62,719 nt of DNA from Clostridia bacterium (lineage in GTDB: Bacteria > Bacillota > Clostridia > Oscillospirales > CAG-272). Under the pieces are notes generated by a model. The model made no database searches. It saw nothing but the letters and a program-made list of their open reading frames with translations, and had not been told where the DNA came from. A program made the translations under genes and the position numbers. Of this stretch, positions 25,499-34,588 are shown piece by piece (the stretch's first letter is position 1; the number at the start of each line of letters is the position of its first letter). The stretch is taken from NCBI GenBank assembly GCA_017937845.1, contig JAGBCV010000024.1, forward strand, positions 1 through 62,719, written 5' to 3'.

Positions 25499-27700
25499 TT
25501 GACTTCCAAAAACAAACGGCTTTACGCACGCGCAAAGTCTTTTCGTCCTGAGCTTGCTGAGGAGGATGTGATCTCTCTTTGGGAATACAATCTCGACCTT
25601 GAGCTCCCGCAGGGGAAGGTCGATGGCTTTGTGCTGATCGATTCCAAGACCTGTACGGTCTATGAGAACGAACAAGAAAAACTCTCCTTTGCACTTGATA
25701 CGGTAAAGGAATTTAAGTTTTCCGCGGGTGTCGGCTGTGTACTTGCGGAATACACGACGAAGGACGGAGAAGCCTTTCTCCTGTCCCGCGCAGATTGCCA
25801 CCATAAAAACAAGATGGCGTCTGCCATCAAGGCGGTCAATAACTTCATGCGATACGATGAACACGCCTTTCATAAGCACGCGCCGCAGGAGCTTGTTTGC
25901 CCGAAATGCGGCAGAGCATACCGTCCCGGCTCGGAGACCTGTCTGACTTGCTTTAGCAAGAAGAAGATGATCCGCCGTCTTTGGGACGTGGCAAGTCCTT
26001 ATAAATGGTATATTTTCGCATCGATGGCAGTGTTTGTGCTCACCTCGTTTGTGAGCCTTATCGCGCCCAAAATCTCCGCAAACCTCACCGATAACTATAT
26101 TTTGAGTGATGAACCCGTGATCTGGACGGCGTTCCTCGTCGTGCTCGTGCAGATCTTGCTTTTCCAGCTTCTGCGCTATGCGTTGGCTTCTTTCCAAAAA
26201 TACTTCCTTTTGCTTGCGGGCAATAAGGTGGTCCATAATCTTCGTAACATCGTCTTTGAAAAGATTCAGCGCCTTTCCATTGCGCGCATCTCCAAGCGTA
26301 CCGCGGGCGAGCTGATGAACCGCGTTTCTTCCGATACGGCGAGAATCCGCATGTTCGTCGTCAACGAAATGTCCAGACTTTTGGAGCAGATCCTGCTCTT
26401 TGTCGCCGTCGGCGCGGTGCTTTTCGCATACGACTGGCGCTTGGCGCTTCTCATCATTTTGCCGATGCCCTTTATCCTCGTGGCGTTCTCGCTTTTCCGC
26501 GGCACGATGGGCAAGCTTTTCCGCAGAAGCTGGGAGCGCTCCTCCCAATCCAATACCGTTTTGCACGATATCTTCTCGGGTATCCGCGTTGTCAAATCCT
26601 ACGGTATGGAGCATCGGGAAGCGACTCGCTTTGAAGAATTTGCGGCGGCAGAAAAAGAAACACAGCTCAAGATCGAAAAGAAATGGGCGTATATCAACCC
26701 GATCTTGCACTTCCTCATGGGCGCAGGCGAATTTTTCCTGCTTTTCTATGCGGGCAATGCGATCCTCGGCGGCGATATGACGTTCGGTGACATGCAGATG
26801 TTTTCCACCTATGCGGGTATGATCTACGCACCGCTCCAGTTTCTTGCGGGCTTCCCGAGAATGCTCATGATGGCGATGACCTCCATTACCAAGGTCTTTG
26901 AGATCATCGATGAGCCCGAGGATATCGCAGACAAAAAGGACGCTGTGGAGCTGAAGGTGGAAGGTCAGATCGACCTTGAAAACGTATCCTTCGGTTATGA
27001 CGAGGCGGTGGACGTTCTCCGTCATATCGATCTCCATATCAAGCCAGGTGAATTTATCGGACTTGTCGGCAAATCAGGCACGGGTAAATCCACGCTCATC
27101 AACCTCATCATGCGTATGTATGAGGTGGACGAGGGCTCGCTGAAGATCGACGGGGTGGATATCCGCGATATTTCTCAGCAATCGCTCCGTTCTCAGATCG
27201 GTGTCGTTTTGCAGGAGACCTTCCTCTTTAACGGCTCTATTTTCCAAAATATTGCCTACGCCAAACCCGATGCGACCCGTGAAGAGGTCATCAAGGCGGC
27301 GAAGACCGCAGGCGCGCATAGCTTTATCGTAAAGCTTACAGACGGCTATGATACTTGGGTCGGTGAAAAGGGCTGTACGCTTTCGGGCGGTGAAAAGCAG
27401 AGGATCGCCATCGCGCGCGCCCTGCTTCATAACCCCAAGATCCTCATTTTGGACGAAGCAACGGCATCGCTTGATACCGAGACCGAAAAGCAAATTCAAG
27501 ATTCGCTCGCGGCGCTTTCTCATGAAAGAACGACCATCGCCATCGCGCACCGTCTTTCCACGCTCCGCAACGCGACCCGTCTTGTCGTGCTGGACCGCGG
27601 TAAGATCGCCGAGATCGGTACGCATGACGAGCTGATTGCCAAAGAGGGTATTTATTATAACCTCGTTATGGCGCAGAGAGAAATGTCTAAAATGGCGTGA
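25499..27700 (+). CDS. ABC exporter half-transporter with N-terminal domain and zinc ribbon (2)
   Basis: About 733 residues, same plan as ABC (1): an N-terminal domain (about 120 residues), zinc ribbon CPKCGRAYRPGSETCLTC, six membrane segments, Walker A GKSGTGKST near residue 524, signature LSGGEKQR near 628, and Walker B ILILDEATASLD. The start is uncertain: GTG 25490 and ATG 25493 overlap GGGGTGAT, whereas TTG 25499 lies 8 nt after its GGGG and fits best. The paired zinc-ribbon extensions suggest a heterodimeric exporter with ABC (1). Confidence 0.85.
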   Translation: MTSKNKRLYARAKSFRPELAEEDVISLWEYNLDLELPQGKVDGFVLIDSKTCTVYENEQEKLSFALDTVKEFKFSAGVGCVLAEYTTKDGEAFLLSRADCHHKNKMASAIKAVNNFMRYDEHAFHKHAPQELVCPKCGRAYRPGSETCLTCFSKKKMIRRLWDVASPYKWYIFASMAVFVLTSFVSLIAPKISANLTDNYILSDEPVIWTAFLVVLVQILLFQLLRYALASFQKYFLLLAGNKVVHNLRNIVFEKIQRLSIARISKRTAGELMNRVSSDTARIRMFVVNEMSRLLEQILLFVAVGAVLFAYDWRLALLIILPMPFILVAFSLFRGTMGKLFRRSWERSSQSNTVLHDIFSGIRVVKSYGMEHREATRFEEFAAAEKETQLKIEKKWAYINPILHFLMGAGEFFLLFYAGNAILGGDMTFGDMQMFSTYAGMIYAPLQFLAGFPRMLMMAMTSITKVFEIIDEPEDIADKKDAVELKVEGQIDLENVSFGYDEAVDVLRHIDLHIKPGEFIGLVGKSGTGKSTLINLIMRMYEVDEGSLKIDGVDIRDISQQSLRSQIGVVLQETFLFNGSIFQNIAYAKPDATREEVIKAAKTAGAHSFIVKLTDGYDTWVGEKGCTLSGGEKQRIAIARALLHNPKILILDEATASLDTETEKQIQDSLAALSHERTTIAIAHRLSTLRNATRLVVLDRGKIAEIGTHDELIAKEGIYYNLVMAQREMSKMA

Positions 27701-27733
27701 TGTCTTGAATCACATGAGTTCGATGAAATTATT

Positions 27734-27810
27734 GGTAGGGAGGGATGCCTACATCTCGCCGAAAACGTTTGTTTTTATTCTTCGGTGGCTTGAGGGCAAG
27801 TTGCCCTACA
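27734..27810. repeat. Degenerate GTAGGG-type repeat
   Basis: GGTAGGGAGGGATGCCTACA and a downstream TTGAGGGCAAGTTGCCCTACA (partial hairpins) form a decayed intergenic repeat between the ABC exporter and the HPr gene. The rest of 27701-27950 holds the terminator at 27856. Confidence 0.4.
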
Positions 27811-27855
27811 TGATATTTTGATTTTTTATAAACATATCAAACTCGCGTTGAATAA

Positions 27856-27895
27856 ACAGAAAACCACAGCCGATGGCTGTGGTTTTCTGTATTTT
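27856..27895. terminator. Bidirectional terminator, ABC operon / HPr gene
   Basis: A 16-bp stem, ACAGAAAACCACAGCC / GGCTGTGGTTTTCTGT, loop GAT, followed by ATTTTTG rightwards. It separates convergent genes. Confidence 0.8.
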
Positions 27896-27950
27896 TGTGA
27901 AACAAAAAATCGATGCGTGAGCATCGATTTTAAGGCATAGGTGAGAAAGC

Positions 27951-28184
27951 TTATTCAGCGATGATGTACTTTTTAAGGCTGTCGATGAGCTTGTCGCAGT
28001 TTTCAGCGTGTGCAGTCAATGTGATGGGGCTCATAAGATCGAGACTGAAAATACCCATGATGGACTTTGCATCAACAATGTATCTGCCACTGGAAAGGTC
28101 GATATCGCCTTCAAACTGACGAACAACTTCAACGAAATCACGAACATCTTCGATGGTGCTAAGACGGATTTTTACGGTTTTCAT
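27951..28184 (-). CDS. HPr-family protein lacking the catalytic histidine (Crh-like)
   Basis: A 77-residue HPr fold. The regulatory serine site is intact (AKSIMGIFSLDL, equivalent to Ser46), but the N-terminal loop, STIEDVRDFVEVV, has no histidine at the position of HPr His15, so PTS phosphotransfer is not expected. B. subtilis Crh likewise lacks His15 and acts as a Ser-phosphorylated co-repressor with CcpA; a similar role is an inference. It is monocistronic, with a promoter at 28235-28263 and a terminator at 27856. Confidence 0.8.
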   Translation of the reverse strand: MKTVKIRLSTIEDVRDFVEVVRQFEGDIDLSSGRYIVDAKSIMGIFSLDLMSPITLTAHAENCDKLIDSLKKYIIAE

Positions 28185-28234
28185 GTTTGGGTTCCCCTTT
28201 CAATGTGTGGACATATAGCCCTATTCTTAACTTA

Positions 28235-28263
28235 ATCATACCAATTTTCCATATAAAAGTCAA
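28235..28263 (-). promoter_or_regulatory. Promoter of the HPr-like gene
   Basis: Leftward TTGACT (28258-28263), a 17-bp spacer ending in TGG, and TATGAT (28235-28240). Confidence 0.7.
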
Positions 28264-28299
28264 TAGGAAAACCAAAAATTTCTAAAAAAATCATATTTT

Positions 28300-28821
28300 T
28301 TAGCAAAAAAATAAAAAAGATGCGGTAATATACAAGATATAGAGCATCCAAACGGCGAAAAACACAAGCAACCCTGCGGATACGATGTTCAGACGGTACG
28401 TCAAAAAGAACAAAACGAAAAGCGAAAGCAGAATGACACCGCAGAGAAGCACGCCGAGAAAATAGCTTCCAGCCTTATAAACGACGGGGATCCAAACGTA
28501 ACAAAGGATCAGAACGCAGACGAAAAGCACGAGCGTATAGGTTTTTTGTGCGCGCAGACGGCGTGTTTTTTGACAAAGAGGGGTGGTCATCAGAGAGGCG
28601 AACGCCGCACCAAAGACGGCGTAAGCGAGGAGCTGAAAGAAGATATGCAAAAAGGAGGGGAGCGCGGTGCGCGGCAAAAGCACACCAAAGGGTCGACCGA
28701 CAAGGCTCATGGTGAAGATGGCGCCGAGCAAAACGGCAACGCCCGCGGCGATCCCTAACACGATGGGACTTAAAAAAGCGGATTCTGTGCGAAAGCGGCA
28801 TTTGATCTCTCGAAATTTCAT
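28300..28821 (-). CDS. Polytopic membrane protein, possibly TspO/MBR-related
   Basis: A 173-residue protein with about five hydrophobic segments after a basic N-terminus (MKFREIKCRF). Length and spacing, the GRPFGVLLPRTALPSFLHIFFQLLAYAVFGAA segment between helices 1 and 2, and a final VWMLYILY helix resemble the TspO tryptophan-rich sensory protein family, but the Trp-rich WxPP signature is absent, so this is weak. The ATG at 28821 follows AAAGGAATG. It lies 66 bp downstream of dpaB, same strand. Confidence 0.5.
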   Translation of the reverse strand: MKFREIKCRFRTESAFLSPIVLGIAAGVAVLLGAIFTMSLVGRPFGVLLPRTALPSFLHIFFQLLAYAVFGAAFASLMTTPLCQKTRRLRAQKTYTLVLFVCVLILCYVWIPVVYKAGSYFLGVLLCGVILLSLFVLFFLTYRLNIVSAGLLVFFAVWMLYILYITASFLFFC

Positions 28822-28887
28822 AGCGAATACATTCCTTTCCAAAGGCGTGATGGGGAATGTATATGCCGAAAAAACGAGAAATATGCC

Positions 28888-29445
28888 TTAAAAGATGGGC
28901 ATGACCTGTCTGCCGGAAAAAGCGTTCGTCATGGTCTTTTTGAGCATATCGAAGTCGCAGACGAGAGAATAGGGCTTTTTCTCGGGATCGTCCTGATGCA
29001 TGGGGACGAAATAAATATTTTTTCGGTTCAGAAGCTGACCGATGTTTTTGAGATTGGAGGAAAGCGCATCGTTGCTGGCAAGCGCGATGACGACGGGACG
29101 GTTACAGCGAAGCTGAGCCTTTGCCGCCATCGTGACGGGGCTGTCTGTGATGCCCGAGGCAAGCTTGGCGAGCGTATTTCCCGTACAGGGGGAAATGACG
29201 AGCATATCCAAAACGACCGAGGGACCGATGGGCTCGGTTTCCACAATGGTGTGCAAAACCCGATTGCCGCAGATCTCCTCCACGGTGCGAATGGTATCCT
29301 CAGCCTTGCCAAAGCGCGTGTCGGTCGTGTAAACGCTTTCGTTCATGATGGGTAAGATCTGATTGCCCTCCGCCGCGAGAGAGCGAAGGATTTTAATGGA
29401 GCGGGGAACGGTACAAAAAGAACCGCAAAAACAATATCCGATCAT
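28888..29445 (-). CDS. dpaB: Dipicolinate synthase subunit B
   Basis: A 185-residue flavoprotein-like subunit (SpoVFB) of the enzyme that makes dipicolinic acid, the spore-core calcium chelator. It has GYCFCGSFCTV at the N-terminus and ISPCTGNTLAKLASGITDSP, typical of this flavin-binding fold. It lies 25 bp after dpaA, the usual order. The presence of both subunits implies the organism makes spores. Confidence 0.93.
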   Translation of the reverse strand: MIGYCFCGSFCTVPRSIKILRSLAAEGNQILPIMNESVYTTDTRFGKAEDTIRTVEEICGNRVLHTIVETEPIGPSVVLDMLVISPCTGNTLAKLASGITDSPVTMAAKAQLRCNRPVVIALASNDALSSNLKNIGQLLNRKNIYFVPMHQDDPEKKPYSLVCDFDMLKKTMTNAFSGRQVMPIF

Positions 29446-29470
29446 CGTAATATCTCCGTGTATTCAAAAA

Positions 29471-30325
29471 TTAGATCACGATGCCTTTTTCGGAAAGCAT
29501 CGTTAAAACCGTTTTGCAAATGATATGTCCTGCCGTTTCGGGGGCGTATTTCCCGGGGAGTCCGCTTGCAAGAATGGTGTGAAGCCCTTGCTTTTCGGCG
29601 ATTGCAAGATCAATGCCGTATGGGGGAGAGGCAAGCTCCAAAAGGAGCGCATCGCGCCGCATACGGGAAAGCGCGGCATCTCCGATGACGGGCGCGGGCG
29701 CGGTATTGATGAGGCAACGGAAATCGCTGACGTATTCCGAAAGCTCAGCAAGCGGTGCAGAACAGTATCCGAGAAGCGACGCCACGGAGCAGACCTCCTC
29801 CCGTCTTGCGAAAACGGTGACCTTTGCGCCCACGGTGTGAAAGAGCGCGGCGGTGGCTTTGCCGATCTTGCCAAAGCCGACGATGCCGATGCGCGCACCG
29901 TTTACGGTGCAGGGAAGATGCCGTATGGCAAGGAGCAATGCCCCTTCTGCCGTCGGTTGTGCGTTTTGTGTTGCAAACTCCGAGCGTTTGCCGTAATCCG
30001 TCAGACGGGGATCGGAAGATCCCTTTATGTTGCCGCCGAAGATGACGGCGTGGCTCGGGGCTTTTTCGAGGATCTCCGAAATTTCGAGCGGTTTTACAAG
30101 TGCGGGCGCAAAGAGCGTTTTTTCATCTCGGCTCATGGGAATGGGTAGCAGAAAAAAATCCGCGCGAAGCGCTTCGTCGATATCGGAAACGATACGGACG
30201 TTTTTCGGCGCCTTTTCGGAAAGACCGTAGCCGAGGACGGAAAAGCCCGTCATGGCAAGCATTTCGGCGGCGTATACCATTCGTTTGTCACCGCCGAGAA
30301 CGGCAAACGTATAGTGTTGTATCAT
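29471..30325 (-). CDS. dpaA: Dipicolinate synthase subunit A
   Basis: A 284-residue SpoVFA subunit. It has an N-terminal AVLGGDKRMVYAAEML segment and a central Rossmann motif, GIVGFGKIGKATA (about residues 150-162), for NADP. It is expected to use an intermediate of the lysine pathway, which links it metabolically to the dapA operon 20 kb away. The ATG at 30325 lies 7 nt after AGGAGG; an upstream in-frame start at 30385 has no such site. Confidence 0.93.
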   Translation of the reverse strand: MIQHYTFAVLGGDKRMVYAAEMLAMTGFSVLGYGLSEKAPKNVRIVSDIDEALRADFFLLPIPMSRDEKTLFAPALVKPLEISEILEKAPSHAVIFGGNIKGSSDPRLTDYGKRSEFATQNAQPTAEGALLLAIRHLPCTVNGARIGIVGFGKIGKATAALFHTVGAKVTVFARREEVCSVASLLGYCSAPLAELSEYVSDFRCLINTAPAPVIGDAALSRMRRDALLLELASPPYGIDLAIAEKQGLHTILASGLPGKYAPETAGHIICKTVLTMLSEKGIVI

Positions 30326-30523
30326 ATGTATTCCTCCTGTGTGATCGTTTTCAAACGGCGTCAACGATAACGATATGCCAAACAAAGAAAAATTATACTT
30401 TCTATTTTTATCTTATGCGGAAAAACTTTTTTTGTGATAACTTTTGACGAAAACGGCTTAAAATGTCATAGCTTCTCATAAATATGAAGAAACCAACCAT
30501 TTTGTGAAAGGAATTTATAAAGT

Positions 30524-31720
30524 ATGAAACAAATGATTTCTGTTTTTTTGGCGCTGGGGATCTTGCTTTTGCTCTCTGCGCCCGTGTTTGCCGTTTGGAG
30601 TACGATAGAGGAGGAGATGGCGCTTGCCTCTGCGCCCGTATATACCGCAGAGGTCGATGCGCGCGCGTGCATCTTGATGGATGCCAAAACGGGAAAGGTG
30701 CTTTTTGAAAAGAATGCAGATGAAGCGCTCCCGCCTGCCTCCGTGACCAAGGTCATGACGATGCTTCTCGTCTTTGAAGCGATCGATGCAGGACTTCTTT
30801 CGTATACGGATATGATATCCGTTAGCGAAAATGCGGCATCGATGGGCGGTTCGCAGATTTATCTCGCCCCCGGTGAGAAAATGTCCGTGAATGACCTTTT
30901 GAAAGGTCTTATCGTCGCTTCGGGGAACGATGCGGCAGTGGCGCTTGCGGAAGCGATCGCAGGGAGTGAAGAAGCGTTCGTTGCCAAGATGAACGCGCGC
31001 GCCGCAGAGCTTGGCATGAAAAACACCCATTTTGAAAATACGAATGGGCTTGACGATACCGCGGAGAACCATCTCATCAGCGCACGCGATATCGCCATCG
31101 CCACAAGGGAGGTCCTGAAGCATCCGAAGGTCTTGGAATATAGCTCTATTTGGATGGATACCATCCGCGACGGCGCGTTTGGGCTGACCAATACCAATCG
31201 CCTCATTCGCTTTTACGACGGCGCAACGGGACTCAAAACAGGCTCGACCTCAAAGGCGAAATTCTGTATTTCCGCAACGGCGGAGCGGGGAGGACTTTCT
31301 CTGATCGCCGTCATCATGGGTTCTTCCACGCGGGACACGAGAAACGAGCTTGCAAAATCTCTCTTTGATTTCGGCTTTGCCAATTACACCTGTTATAGCG
31401 ACCCAAAAGCGGAGATGCAGACGGTGCGCGTCATGGGCGGTGTAAAGAATACGCTTGCGACGTATCACGAGGCGTTTGAAATGACGATGGAAAAATCCCT
31501 TGCCGCAAAGATGGAAACGCGCGTGGATATCCCCGAAAAGCTTCCCGCTCCCATTGCCTGCGGCGAAAAGATCGGTACGGTAACGTATATAGCAGATGGC
31601 AAGGAGGTGGGCTGCGCGGATATTTTAGCGGCGGAAGCGATCGAAAAACTCAATTTCGGCTCACTTTTCCCGCGGCTTTTTGCTTGGTTTTTGATGGCGG
31701 AAAACAGGGCTTTTGAATGA
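30524..31720 (+). CDS. dacF: D-alanyl-D-alanine carboxypeptidase (PBP5/DacF type)
   Basis: A 398-residue S11-family penicillin-binding protein that trims peptidoglycan pentapeptides. It has a signal peptide (about residues 1-23), the active-site ASVTK (SxxK), SGN in VASGNDAA, and KTG in GLKTGS, then a C-terminal PBP5_C-like beta domain and a terminal hydrophobic stretch that may anchor it. AAAGGA lies about 12 nt before the ATG. Position next to dpaA/dpaB would suit a sporulation role; dacF versus dacB cannot be told apart with certainty. Confidence 0.85.
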   Translation: MKQMISVFLALGILLLLSAPVFAVWSTIEEEMALASAPVYTAEVDARACILMDAKTGKVLFEKNADEALPPASVTKVMTMLLVFEAIDAGLLSYTDMISVSENAASMGGSQIYLAPGEKMSVNDLLKGLIVASGNDAAVALAEAIAGSEEAFVAKMNARAAELGMKNTHFENTNGLDDTAENHLISARDIAIATREVLKHPKVLEYSSIWMDTIRDGAFGLTNTNRLIRFYDGATGLKTGSTSKAKFCISATAERGGLSLIAVIMGSSTRDTRNELAKSLFDFGFANYTCYSDPKAEMQTVRVMGGVKNTLATYHEAFEMTMEKSLAAKMETRVDIPEKLPAPIACGEKIGTVTYIADGKEVGCADILAAEAIEKLNFGSLFPRLFAWFLMAENRAFE

Positions 31721-31750
31721 GTAAGCAATTTGTAAAGAAATCGGATTTGA

Positions 31751-31864
31751 AAGGCTCGCCCTTTGGGAGAGCTCCCGCGCAAGCGGGTGAGAGGGCATGG
31801 TTTTGCAGAAGAAAGCCCTCTCCGTCTTGCCTTACGGCAATCCACCTCTCCCGGAGTGAGAGGC
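31751..31864. repeat. Composite palindromic repeat (two opposed half-elements)
   Basis: The left half has GCCCTTTGGGAGAGC, CCCGC-GCAA-GCGGG and GAGAGGGC. The right half, inverted, reads leftwards as GCCTCTCACTCCGGGAGAGG, ATTGCCGTAAGGCAA, then GACGGAGAGGG. Each half has the same plan as the GCCTTCCCC-family repeats (hairpin 1, hairpin 2, GGANGAGG-like tail). It fills the 314-bp gap between dacF and mtaB together with the promoter at 31961. Confidence 0.65.
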
Positions 31865-31960
31865 TTTTAGGAACATCTGCTTTTTGATGATTGCAAGTAC
31901 GATAAATTTGATAAAATTTTAATTAAAAATTGTTTTCTGTGTGGCGGAAAAGAAATAGTC

Positions 31961-31989
31961 TTGCATTTTGGTTTTCGCTGTGATATAAT
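31961..31989 (+). promoter_or_regulatory. Promoter of mtaB
   Basis: TTGCAT (31961-31966), a 17-bp spacer ending in TGA, and TATAAT (31984-31989), 46 bp before mtaB. Confidence 0.8.
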
Positions 31990-32034
31990 ATCGAAATAGA
32001 ATTGTAAAAACCAAGTTTTGAAAGGAAGAACCCT

Positions 32035-33342
32035 ATGAACAAAAACGCACCGCGCGCGGCGGTCTATACCCTCGGTTGCAGGGTCAATCAATACGAATCG
32101 GATGCTGTGGAGGCGGAGCTGGAAAGTCTGGGCTTTTCGATCGTGCCGTTTTCCGAGTCTGCGGACGTATATATCATCAATACCTGCGCGGTTACGGCGG
32201 AATCCGAACGCAAATCCCGTCAGATCATTCGACGCGCCCGCCATGCAAATCCCGATGCGTTCGTTTTGGTCATGGGTTGTTTTTCCCAAATCAAGGCAGA
32301 GGCTGTGGCAAAAATGGACGGCGTGGACTACGTTTGCGGCAACCGCAATAAGCTTTCCGTTGCGGAAATGGCAGTAAAGCTCCTGCGTGAGGGCGAAAAA
32401 ACGCGCACGACCTCCTCTCTCATGGACGTAGAGGAAGCCCCGCTTGAAACCATGAGCATTCCTCACGCATATCGCGACCGCTCATATATAAAAATAGAAG
32501 ACGGATGCGACAATCATTGCACCTATTGTATCATCAAAAAAGCGAGAGGCAACGTCGTTTCCCGCCTGCCCGAGGAGGTCCTCCGCGAGGTGGAGGTCAT
32601 CGCCAAGGGTGGCTGTCATGAGGTCGTTCTGACAGGCATCGAGGCGGCGGCGTACGGCAAGGATATCGGCGGTTATCCGCTTTCCCGTCTGATGAAAGAA
32701 GCAACGAAGATCGACGGCATTGAGAGAGTCCGCGCAGGCTCGCTCGAACCGTCCGTGATGAAGCCTGCGTTTTGCGATGAGCTTGCATCGGAAAAGAAGA
32801 TCATGCCGAGCTTCCACCTTTCCTTGCAAAGCGGAAGCAATGCCGTTCTCGCGGCAATGAAGCGCAAATATAACCGCGAACAGGTATTGAAAAGCGTGGA
32901 ATATATGAAATCCGTCATGCCAAACGTGACCTTTACCTGTGATATCATCGTCGGTTTCCCCGGAGAGACCGAGGAGGATTTTCTCAATACCATGGATATT
33001 GCCGAGAAGATCGATTTTTTACATATGCACATCTTCCCGTTTTCCCCGAGAGAGGGAACACCTGCGGCGGCGATGAAAAATCAAATTCCCGAGGATATCA
33101 AGCGCGAACGCGCACATAGGCTCGAAGCGCTCGGCAAAAAGCTTTCTGAGGCGAGATATCGCCGCGCACTCGGAGAAACGAGAAGCGTGCTTTTTGAATC
33201 CCGAGAGGGGGAATATTTCTTCGGTCATGCCGAGGATATGCTCGAAGTGAAGATGAAAACCACCGAGCATTTGCAGGGGCAGATCTTTACGGTGAAGCTT
33301 GTGGATTATGACGGAGCTCGTATGATAGCGGAGAGGGTATAA
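32035..33342 (+). CDS. mtaB: tRNA t6A37 methylthiotransferase MtaB
   Basis: A 435-residue radical-SAM enzyme that converts t6A37 to ms2t6A37 in ANN-decoding tRNAs. It has an N-terminal UPF0004 domain with GCRVNQYES, INTCAVT and GCFSQ (second Fe-S cluster cysteines), the radical-SAM motif CDNHCTYC, and a C-terminal TRAM-like domain. The VNQYES form separates it from MiaB (at 42890), which has CQQNEADSE. The ATG follows GAAAGGAAG. Confidence 0.92.
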   Translation: MNKNAPRAAVYTLGCRVNQYESDAVEAELESLGFSIVPFSESADVYIINTCAVTAESERKSRQIIRRARHANPDAFVLVMGCFSQIKAEAVAKMDGVDYVCGNRNKLSVAEMAVKLLREGEKTRTTSSLMDVEEAPLETMSIPHAYRDRSYIKIEDGCDNHCTYCIIKKARGNVVSRLPEEVLREVEVIAKGGCHEVVLTGIEAAAYGKDIGGYPLSRLMKEATKIDGIERVRAGSLEPSVMKPAFCDELASEKKIMPSFHLSLQSGSNAVLAAMKRKYNREQVLKSVEYMKSVMPNVTFTCDIIVGFPGETEEDFLNTMDIAEKIDFLHMHIFPFSPREGTPAAAMKNQIPEDIKRERAHRLEALGKKLSEARYRRALGETRSVLFESREGEYFFGHAEDMLEVKMKTTEHLQGQIFTVKLVDYDGARMIAERV

Positions 33343-33365
33343 CTTTTTCTTTCAAAAAGAAAAAG
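33343..33365. repeat. CTTTTTCTTT/AAAGAAAAAG palindrome
   Basis: Starts at the mtaB stop codon. Same unit as 150-172 and 47861-47891; here and at 150 it is followed by TTGATA. It may double as a weak terminator. Confidence 0.6.
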
Positions 33366-33400
33366 TTGATAAATAAAGATATAAAAATTAGGATATAAAA

Positions 33401-34378
33401 ATGGAAAAAGTAACGATCGGACAAAATGACGCAGGTCAACGTCTTGATAAGTTTTTGACCAAAACCTTCAAAAACCTGCCGAAGTCCCAAATGTATAAAT
33501 TCATCAGAACGAAAAAGATCAAAGTGAACCGCAAACGTGCGGAAATCGGACAAATGCTCACAGAGGGTGACACCGTGGAGCTTTTTCTTCCGCCCGATTT
33601 TTTGGCGCGTGAGCAGTCGGACAATTTGTATCAGAATATCAAGCCTTCCTTTGGGGTCGTGTATGAAGACGAAAATCTTCTCGTTTGCGATAAGCCCGTC
33701 GGAATGCTCTCTCACAGCGATGAGGCAGGCGAAAAAAATACCTTGATCGAACACGTCAAAGCCTATCTTTGGCAAAAGGGCGAATACCGTCCCGAGGACG
33801 AAATGTCTTTCGCGCCTGCGCTTTGCAATCGCATCGACCGCAATACGCGAGGACTTGTCATCGCGGCAAAAAATGCGGAGACCTTGCGCGTGATGAACGA
33901 AAAGATCAAAGAAAGAACCATCTCAAAGTTCTATCTTTGCCGTGTTCACGGTATCCCGGCGCAGAAAAAAGCAACCCTTGAGGGCTATCTGCATAAGGAT
34001 AGCGCAAGCAATAAGGTCGAAGTCTCCAAGGTCTTGCCAAAGGGCAAAAAAGCGGGCGAGGAATGGAAGCATATCGTCACGAAATACGAGGTCATCGGCA
34101 CGAGAGGCGAGGAAGCGCTCCTTGAGGTCGAGCTTGTCACGGGCAGAACGCATCAGATCCGCGCTCATATGGCAAGCATCGGGCATCCTCTTATCGGTGA
34201 CGGCAAATATGCGGAAAACCGCGCCGACAGGGAAGCGGGCAAATACCGTCAGGCGCTGTGTTCGTATAAGTTGCGTTTCGAGGACGATACAAGCACGATC
34301 CTCGACTATATGAAGGGCAAAACGATCGCCCTTGACCCGCAAAAAATCGACTTTTGCGAGGATATTTTGAAAAAATAA
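33401..34378 (+). CDS. RluC/RluD-type 23S rRNA pseudouridine synthase
   Basis: A 325-residue enzyme isomerising uridines in rRNA. It has an N-terminal S4 RNA-binding domain (GQRLDKFL, about residues 10-75) and a catalytic domain with NRIDRNTRG, whose Asp is the nucleophile (the family motif is usually RLDxxTSG), and [10 protein letters not shown]. The specific target site cannot be read from sequence. Confidence 0.88.
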   Translation: MEKVTIGQNDAGQRLDKFLTKTFKNLPKSQMYKFIRTKKIKVNRKRAEIGQMLTEGDTVELFLPPDFLAREQSDNLYQNIKPSFGVVYEDENLLVCDKPVGMLSHSDEAGEKNTLIEHVKAYLWQKGEYRPEDEMSFAPALCNRIDRNTRGLVIAAKNAETLRVMNEKIKERTISKFYLCRVHGIPAQKKATLEGYLHKDSASNKVEVSKVLPKGKKAGEEWKHIVTKYEVIGTRGEEALLEVELVTGRTHQIRAHMASIGHPLIGDGKYAENRADREAGKYRQALCSYKLRFEDDTSTILDYMKGKTIALDPQKIDFCEDILKK

Positions 34379-34389
34379 CAAAAAACCTA

Positions 34390-34418
34390 TTGACATTTTG
34401 TTTTCCGTGTGATATAAT
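34390..34418 (+). promoter_or_regulatory. Promoter of infC-rpmI-rplT
   Basis: TTGACA (34390-34395), a 17-bp spacer ending in TGA, and TATAAT (34413-34418). The leader to infC is about 165 nt. Confidence 0.85.
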
Positions 34419-34424
34419 TTTACG

Positions 34425-34569
34425 GTAAAACAAAGAAGAACGTTCTCCGTTCTCACCTTGTAGTGTAAAAGGCGCTCGGGTCAATAGGTAACTCACGGTG
34501 GGCGCTTGGCGCTCCATTCTTTGGGATATTTATGCGGAGAACCGGATTCGGTTTTCCGCATTATTTTTT
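34425..34569 (+). ncRNA. infC leader with attenuator (L20-leader type)
   Basis: A leader with several complementary segments ends in a strong terminator, ATGCGGAGAACCG-GATT-CGGTTTTCCGCAT plus TTATTTTTT (34532-34569), placed immediately before the infC Shine-Dalgarno. In other Firmicutes this operon is attenuated when free L20 binds the leader; the location and terminator fit, but I did not verify the L20-binding fold. Confidence 0.65.
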
Positions 34570-34588
34570 CAAATTGGAGGTGCCGCAT

